The notes beneath the pieces are model-generated. The model did not search any database and had not been told where the DNA came from. It was given only the letters and a program-made list of their open reading frames with translations. From the NCBI RefSeq assembly GCF_038502225.1, contig NC_091293.1:11424205-11488204 (forward strand): 64,000 nt of DNA, given 5' to 3'. Within the stretch, counting starts at the first letter, position 1. The number at the start of each line of letters is the position of its first letter. Positions 54,941 through 64,000 of this stretch are shown here, piece by piece. The DNA comes from Cherax quadricarinatus (lineage: Eukaryota; Arthropoda; Malacostraca; Decapoda; Parastacidae). A program made the translations under genes and the position numbers.

Positions 54941-56170
54941 GTGGTGGGGCACCTGGAAAGAAACAAGTGTATAATTGACAACCAGCACGGTTTCAGGGAA
55001 GGAAAATCCTGTGTCACAAACCTACTAGAGTTTTATGACAAGGTGACAGAAGTAAGACAAGAGAGAGAGGGGTGGATCGACTGCGTATTTTTGGACTGCA
55101 AGAAGGCCTTCGACACAGTTCCTCACAAGAGGTTACTGCAAAAGCTAGAGGACCAGGCACACATAACAGGAAAGGCACTGCAATGGATCAGAGAATATCT
55201 GACAGGGAGGCAACAACGAGTCATGGTACGCGACGAGGTGTCAGAGTGGGCGCCTGTGACAAGCGGGGTTCCACAGGGGTCAGTCCTAGGACCTGTGCTG
55301 TTCTTGGTATACGTGAACGACATAACGGAAGGGATAGACTCAGAAGTGTCCTTGTTTGCAGATGATGTGAAGTTAATGAGGAGAATCAAATCGGACGAGG
55401 ATCAGGCAGGACTACAAAGAGACCTGGACAGGCTACAAGCCTGGTCCAGCAACTGGCTCCTTGAATTTAACCCTGCCAAATGCAAAGTCATGAAGATTGG
55501 GGAGGGGCAAAGAAGACCGCAGACACAATATAGTTTAGATGGCCAAAGACTGCAAACCTCACTCAAGGAAAAAAATCTGGGGATGAGTATAACACCGAGC
55601 ATGTATCCTGAGGCGCACATCAATCAGATAACTGCTGCAGCATACGGGCGCCTGGCAAACCTACGGATAGCGTTCCGATACCTCAGTAAGGATTCGTTTA
55701 AGACTCTGTATACCATCTACGTCAGGCCCATACTGGAGTATGCAGCACCAGTTTGGAATCCACACCTAGTCAAGCACGTCAAGAAATTAGAGAAAGTGCA
55801 AAGGTTTGCAACAAGACTAGTCCCAGAGCTACTGGGATTGTCCTATGAAGAAAGGTTGAGGGAAATCGGCCTGACGACACTGGAGGCCAGGAGGGTCAGG
55901 GGAGACATGATAACGACATATAAAATACTGCGCGGAATAGACGAGGTGGACAAAGACGGGATGTTCCAGAGATGGGACACAGACACAAGAGGTCACAATT
56001 GGAAGTTGAAGACTCAGATGAATCAAAGGGATGTTAGGAAGTATTTCTTCAGTCATAGAGTAGTCAGGCCATGGAATAGCCTAGAAAGTGATGTGGTGGA
56101 GGCAGGAACCATACATAGTTTTAAGGCGAGGTATGATAGAGCTCATGGGGCAGGGAGAGAGAGGACCTAG
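54941..56170 (+). pseudogene. LINE ORF2, reverse transcriptase and C-terminus
   Basis: The same frame as 53162-54913. Motifs: QHGFREGKSCVTNLLEFY, LDCKKAFDTVPHKRL (A), [19 protein letters not shown] (B), FADD at residues 139-142 counted from 54941 (C), then VRPILEYAAPVWNPHL and KYFFSHRVVRPWNSL. It ends TAG at 56168-56170. The ATG at 54941 is internal to the original protein. The RT copies element RNA at the nicked target; every catalytic motif is intact. Confidence 0.9.
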
Positions 56171-56247
56171 TAGCAATCAGCGAAGAGGCGGGGCCAGGAG
56201 CTGTGACTCGACCCCTGCAACCACAAATAGGTGAGTACAAATAGGTG

Positions 56248-58932
<2,685 letters not shown>

Positions 58933-58936
58933 CATA

Positions 58937-59223
58937 TATGTAAACTTAGTCAATTAGCAGGAACTCATTTAAAATTAAATCCTTTCTAAAATTTTCTCTT
59001 ATACGTTTAAAGATATATTTTTTTTATTTATGTTAATATAAAAATTAATAATTTTGTACCAAAAGACCTTAGAAAACTTACCTAACTTTATTATAACAAG
59101 CGCAATTTAATTTAGCCTATTCCAACTAAACATATATTAGATAAGTTTACGCTAATTTAATAATAAACAAACATAATGAAATATATTTTTTTCGTTAGGC
59201 TCAGAATGATTTATGCGAAATTT
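58937..59223 (+). mobile_element. remnant of the MITE family of 40491-40880
   Basis: Matches 40500-40790: CAGGAACTCATTTAAAATTA, TTATACGTTTAAAGATATA, CTTACCTAACTTTATTATAA, ATGAAATATATTTTTTTCG and TCAGAATGATTT. Neither terminal inverted repeat is retained. Confidence 0.82.
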
Positions 59224-59227
59224 TTGC

Positions 59228-59597
59228 CTTAACCACTTAACTAGCGATCCTTCGAAGATCATGCACCCAGCAGAGCTAGGCGTTGTTCATGATCCGAGGA
59301 CACTCCCGTCTGAATACCAGCCTCCACAAGCAGTTTATATAATAATGAATCCACGAGACATGTGGTACTGAAACATTTACTAAACTGCGGGAGAATGTGT
59401 CGCTGGATCTAATTTCGACTGGCCGCAGTTTTGTGGTTTCGTTACTATATAAACTGCTTGTGGAGGCTGGTGTTCAAACAGGAGATGGTTGAAATTAGCC
59501 TTAAGCTTACCACTACCACGAGTGTCCTCGGATCATGAACAACACCTAGCTCTGCTGGGTGCATGAACTTTGAAGGATCACTGGTTAAGCGGTTATG
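59228..59597. mobile_element. fold-back element with ~115-150-bp inverted arms
   Basis: Left arm 59228-59342, right arm 59446-59597. Paired blocks: CACCCAGCAGAGCTAGG with CCTAGCTCTGCTGGGTG, TCATGATCCGAGGACAC with GTGTCCTCGGATCATGA, and CCTCCACAAGCAGTTTATA with TATAAACTGCTTGTGGAGG. The right arm has an extra ~35 bp. No coding sequence; MITE-like. Confidence 0.78.
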
Positions 59598-59967
59598 GCG
59601 TTGTGAACGTTGTTCTGTCTCTTGAGGCGGGAGACTGTGGCGGGAGACTGTGTCGCAGAATATAATCCCGGCTGGCTGCAGTTCGGTAAATATGTATACA
59701 TGACATTAAATAACAGGAAAGTTTTTTACAGTAGCCACTGCTGTGTCCTGGTGTCCTGTCTTCGTCAGTGGGTACTTTCTGCAACCCAACTGTTTTTACC
59801 CACAGCCTCAGTAGTTTTCAAGGCAAATATATCCTCACCTTTCTCAAAGCCAGCGTCTATGAACATAATTTAAGTTGTTATGGACGACTGTTGATGAATA
59901 AACAAAAGGTGGACTGGAGGCTCGAACAGCGGTCCCCAGATTAATAGGGCCAGAGCTTCACTTAAAG
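59598..59967. other. unassigned region
   Basis: GGCGGGAGACTGTG occurs twice in near-tandem at 59625-59653. No gene or RNA identified. Confidence 0.4.
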
Positions 59968-60797
59968 AAAAGAAAGCGAATGCCAGATTGAAGTTCCTCT
60001 ACAGACAAGCACAGTGTCCACCTACTGAGGCTCGCAGGACCCTATGTCTAGCCCTTATACAATGTCATATGGACTATGCTTGCTCTTCATGGTACTCTGC
60101 CTTGACCAAAAAAAAAAAACTGAAAGACAAACTGCAAATCACCCAGAACAAAACAGTAAGATTCATCCTGGACCTGAGTCCAAGAGAACATGAAGGCCAG
60201 GATGAATTACAACAATTGGATATGCTGAATGTTGAAGACAGAGTAAAACAACTGAAGTTAAATCAAGTTTATAAAATTGCTCACAAACAGTGTCCAGAAT
60301 ATCTTGCTGCTAATTTTGTCAAGGTTGAGAACCAAAGCAATCATAGTACTAGGGGGAGAGAGCACAACTTTGTAGTACCCACAGTCATTGGCCAGGCTTC
60401 AAACACCTTTTATTGTACAGCAATAAAGGAATGGAACAGACTGCCTGCACATGTCAAAGCCAGTCACAGTATGAACCAGTTCAAGAAGAGTGCCAAAAGG
60501 TGTCTGATGAATGTAGCGACAGAAAGGGAGGGGAATGATTTTTTTATTTTATTAGCTAACAAACAAATAACTGTAAATAATTCTATTTACATTATTCCTA
60601 GTATATCTCCCTTATAATATAATAAGATATTATCTCCTACATTGAATAATAATAATGATAAGGAATTAAAAGGACCCCAATGGAAATAAGTTACTCTGAC
60701 TTTTTTGAGTGATCCTAGCTTCTCTACACATATGCTGCTATGTATGATAATCCATGTAACTGTACTGTGTATACCTGAATAAACTTACTTACTCACT
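59968..60797 (+). mobile_element. 5'-truncated copy of the CR1/L2-type LINE of 19595-23755
   Basis: Starts at the equivalent of 22864 (AAAGAAAGCGAATGCCAGA) and ends with the same tail (GTATACCTGAATAAACTTAC). It is an 830-bp, 3'-end-only insertion, very close in sequence to the longer copy. Confidence 0.9.
59988..60617 (+). pseudogene. C-terminal fragment of LINE RT
   Basis: A 209-residue open frame equivalent to the last ~190 residues of the ORF ending at 23447: YRQAQCPPTEARRTLCLAL, then LDMLNVEDRVKQLKLNQVY and EWNRLPAHVKASHSMNQF. A longer A run near 60110 adds residues (KKKKL), and the C-terminus extends past the original stop. The RT core is absent, so it is non-functional. Confidence 0.85.
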
Positions 60798-61390
60798 GGT
60801 TTTTGTTTGCAAATTCAGCACTGATCTGGGAGATACGTCACCTTGTAGCCTGCCAGGGAACGGCAATATTTGTTGTCTCTAGATGAAGTTTTATGTTTGG
60901 CAACAACTGTGACAAAAATCTTCTTTGGAAATTCTCCTTCAGATTAAGAACGTCAGCACGAGCAACACTGCATACAACAGCTTCAGTCACTGAGTCGACA
61001 GTCTTAAAAGCCACTAACCATGAAACCTAGTGTTTTAAATTTCCTCCCATGTCAAACCTAAGAAAGTTGAAGCTAACTATTCTGAAGTTAGTATCTAGAC
61101 ACAGTAGATTCTTCTTCTGTTTTCCCTTAAAATTAAAATTAATAGCTGAAACATGGCAGACAAAACACGCAGATTTACCTAAGGGTTACTGCAAGGTCCT
61201 CCTCTCACTTTACCTAAAACATCCATTATCCTCGTTACATTTCCCCCTTGTCTCACTTTACCAGTTCAATTGTAATCAAAGGGCTTTCATATGTAGCCTA
61301 CAACTGTAAATATAACTAGTAATTTATACCACTAAAAACAAATTACACCAGGTATAACTGAAAAAAATAACCAACATAATTCATAATTTA
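60798..61390. other. unassigned region
   Basis: Mixed to AT-rich sequence; open frames are short and lack family features. Confidence 0.45.
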
Positions 61391-61440
61391 CAAATAACCC
61401 GGACCGAAACGTCATCATAAGCTTCTTAGCAGATGACGTT
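61391..61440. repeat. 17-bp perfect hairpin resembling Penelope-type ends
   Basis: CGGACCGAAACGTCATC and GATGACGTTTCGGTCCG are perfect reverse complements separated by about 16 bp. ACCGAAACG is shared with the hairpin at 19209-19381. Confidence 0.7.
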
Positions 61441-61540
61441 TCGGTCCGACTTGGGCCATTAACGAGTCACACTAACACACGAAAGTGAAGGAGCCTGTGC
61501 ATATAGGTGAGGACTGGGACGGGGCAAAGACAGGAAGAAA

Positions 61541-61715
61541 GAAGTGGGGAAGTAGTGGTAGAGGTAATGCTGGTAGTGGTAGTAGTAGTAGTAGTGGTGG
61601 TAGAAGGTAGGGGGAGTAGTGGAAGTGGCATAAGAGACAGAAAAGGGAAGTGAAGCGAGGCAATAGTAGTAGTAATAATAGTATAAGTATTAGTAGAGTA
61701 GTAGTAGTAGTAGTA
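61541..61715. repeat. AGT/GGT-rich trinucleotide tract
   Basis: Imperfect (AGT)n blocks (GTAGTAGTAGTAGTAG) near 61580-61600 and 61690-61715. Open frames through it are low-complexity only. Confidence 0.85.
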
Positions 61716-63002
61716 GAAACAGAAGTGTAGAAAGTCTAAGGACAAGAAAAATGAGCACAGTTGGAGAGCTATTGGTTCACGTGGGACCAAAATCTCAGCA
61801 GAAAAGAACCGATCGACAGAACACACCAAGAGAGAAGAAAAGAACCTAACAAAAAAAAAAAATAGGAAAGGGGAAGAGGGAGGAAGAGGAGAAGAAAATA
61901 TCAGGTCAAGTCACGAGTGTTCTGAAGTTTGGAGCATTGATAATATAATGAGAAAGGAAGACATCTATTGAGACAAATCAGGACTAAGATTAATATTTAG
62001 GAAAGTTGTGTTTAAGGGATCATCAACAAGTTTTAGCAGAGTACCAGTTAATAGGATGACTATGATTTCTAACATGACAGAAAAGAGCATTATTGGTGTC
62101 GGCAAGTCTGTACAGCTGTAGACTTAATTAACATTATTGTGGAAAATTACATTTATCTGAATGTATCATTATATACATAACAGTAAATGAACAAAGATAA
62201 TTATTATTTATCAGTTAGACAAGTAGGAATTTGGGACACCTAGGTCGCAAAAAATGTCCCCCTTCGATACCTACCACTGTCATATCCACAAGTTGCTCTA
62301 GACCTATTAATTATAAATAAAAGATACATCACCAGGAATGCTGGTAAATATATAAATTTGTGGACTGTATATTAAATTAATAAAGAATTATATATACACA
62401 CATATACATAACAGAAGGAGAATATATCTTAATGTCACTCACCAATTTGACTGGAGCTTAAAGTGTATCATACTCAGAAAAAACCCTGTCTACATTTATG
62501 ATAATAATACTGGCCAGAACTATAAACGTAATATAGACATGACTTAGCTGGGGTTCCTGGAGCTGTCTTGTCCAGTCGCCTGATATCTCAAGTTATGCAG
62601 GAATGCACATCCAACAATTTCGCCTCCTATTTGAGAGGTGTCATCCCAATTTTACCTCTAGAGCACGAAAAATTCTTCCCATTCACTAATGTCTGTTACT
62701 CCAATTCCAACCAAACAACAATGGCCAGTGTCGTCTCTGCACAGGCGCCGGGTTCCCATTTTCGATAACATCCTTCTTTTAAATACTGTATGGCCATCTA
62801 TTTACATATAATTACTGTATTTCTGGAAAATATATACAGTATTTTCCACAATTATAATCAACGGCCAAAATCAGAACCACGGCACTAGCATCCCGTCCGA
62901 CACTCTCGCACAGAGACTTGCTGTGGTTGACTGCGTCGCCAGGATATCTGTGTACGTGAGTTACACACTCCCAGAACATGTTCTAAACGAAAATAATTTA
63001 TT
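61716..63002. other. unassigned region
   Basis: Includes a run of A near 61850, purine-rich sequence to about 61900, then AT-rich DNA. I find no supported gene, RNA or array. Confidence 0.45.
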
Positions 63003-63037
63003 ATAACAATAATAATAAAAATATGCTCATAATAATC

Positions 63038-63120
<83 letters not shown>
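63003..63120. repeat. (AAT)n microsatellite
   Basis: ATA/AAT trinucleotides, uninterrupted from about 63037 to 63119. Confidence 0.98.
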
Positions 63121-63121
<1 letters not shown>

Positions 63122-63329
63122 GTTTATTTCTACAAGTACGTGATACAAGCCTGACTGACATCACTGGCAGAGCTTCTCGGGCAACCTAACAACTTAAAAG
63201 TTATCTTGTCCCCCAGGATGCGACCCCCAACAGACTACTGCTAGGTGAACAGGGGCAGCAGATGTGGAGAAACATGCCCCACGTTTCACCCGTGCCAGGA
63301 ATCAGTACAGGACCCTCAGTGTGTATACC

Positions 63330-63925
63330 TGGAGAGGGTTTCTGCGGTCAACGCCCAAGAGGCCCGGTCTGTGACCAGGCCTTATGGTGGATCAGGGCCT
63401 GATCAACCAGGCTGTTACTGTTGGCCGCACGCAACCCTACGTACGAACCACAGCCCGGCTGGTCAGGTACTGACTTTAGGGCCTTTTCAGCGCCTTCTTG
63501 AAGACAGCCAGGGGTGTATTGGTTATCCTCCTTATGTATGCTTTGAGGCAGTTAAACAGTCTTGGGCCCCTGACACTTATTGTGTCTCTTATCGTGCTAG
63601 TGGCGCCCCTGCTTTTCATTAGCGGGATGTTGCATCGTCTGCGGATGATAATCTATGTAACTGTATTTGTGTATACTTACTTACTTACTAATCCCTCTAG
63701 GATTTTCTAAGTGTATATAATCATGTATCTCTCCCGCCTGCGTTCTAGGAAGTACAGGTTGAGGAACTTCAAGCATTCCCAGTAAGTGAGGTGTTTTATC
63801 GTACTTACGTGCGCCGTGAAAGTTCTCTCTACATTTTCTAGGTTATCAATTTCACCTGCCTTGAAAGGTGCTGTTAGTGAGAACGCTACCAACCAAGCCA
63901 CGAGCAATATGTGTATCACTGTCTC
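63330..63925 (-). mobile_element. CR1-like LINE remnant, interrupted by a 43-bp LINE tail
   Basis: The minus strand matches 29300-29870 in pieces: the block with CTGATCAACCAGGCTGTTAC at about 63398, CTTGGGCCCCTGACACTTAT at about 63560, and TCATGTATCTCTCCCGCC at 63720. At about 63648-63690 a foreign piece replaces about 50 bp (see next entry). Frames are broken. Confidence 0.8.
63648..63690 (+). mobile_element. minimal 3' tail of the CR1/L2-type LINE
   Basis: GATAATCTATGTAACTG, then TGTGTATACTTACTTACTTACT, matches the last bases of the LINE at 23690-23753. It is nested inside the minus-strand LINE remnant. Confidence 0.65.
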
Positions 63926-64000
63926 CAGTCCGATATTCCATTCTGAGGTTGAAGATTTTTATTTTCACTAGAATCAGGTCGATGGCTCACCAGAGGGAAG

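Overview
The window looks like accessory, repeat-saturated nuclear DNA of an arthropod, most likely a decapod crustacean such as a crayfish. That is an inference from three things: a split gene with GT-AG introns, the mix of Jockey-group, RTE-like and Penelope-like retroelements with tRNA-derived SINEs, and my recollection (not searched) that the LINE 3' ends around 29.7-29.87 kb and 56.2 kb are very common in crayfish DNA. There are no operons, phage or CRISPR arrays. Apart from transposons, the only gene I can support is the 3' part of a urea-transporter-like (SLC14 family) gene on the + strand.

Layout. 1-1.66 kb: SINE and LINE scraps and a large inverted repeat. 1.66-18.34 kb: one satellite block made of a 23-bp minisatellite, a ~300-bp spacer and a 27-bp minisatellite. 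The 23-bp part carries ~1.29-kb and ~4.3-kb higher-order duplications, and a 3,710-bp segment spanning all three parts is duplicated in tandem. 18.4-19.6 kb: a degenerate triplicated repeat with a perfect 59-bp-arm hairpin inserted in it. 19.6-23.75 kb: a nearly complete PHD-finger/endonuclease/RT LINE with a 2A-like peptide, broken by one frameshift. 24.99-40.06 kb: six exons of the urea transporter. Its two large introns hold a 36-bp satellite split by a CR1-like LINE, a 22-bp satellite with a SINE pair, a Penelope-like element and a 5.3-kb second 23-bp satellite that runs to within about 10 bases of an exon. 40.29-42.3 kb: TA arrays around a MITE, then a 20-bp minisatellite. 42.4-48.24 kb: an AC/GT array split by two LINE copies of one family. 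48.25-49.33 kb: a 36-bp minisatellite. 49.55-51.55 kb: a SINE with terminal inverted repeats in a TA array, LINE remnants and a small repeat. 52.26-56.28 kb: a full-length third copy of the AC-associated LINE with both ORFs. 56.28-59.6 kb: TA arrays around an RTE-like LINE, an inverted Penelope end, a MITE remnant and a fold-back element. 59.97-60.8 kb: a 5'-truncated sister of the 19.6-kb LINE. 60.8-64 kb: mostly unassigned sequence with microsatellites and a LINE remnant.

Most long open frames (for example in the 27-bp, 23-bp and 36-bp satellites) exist only because tandem repeats lack stop codons; I do not call them genes. No single new molecular system stands out. The observations most worth following are the association of one LINE family with (AC)n, the satellite encroachment on urea-transporter splice sites, the very recent tandem duplications in the satellite block, and the fold-back Penelope ends carrying hammerhead-like motifs.
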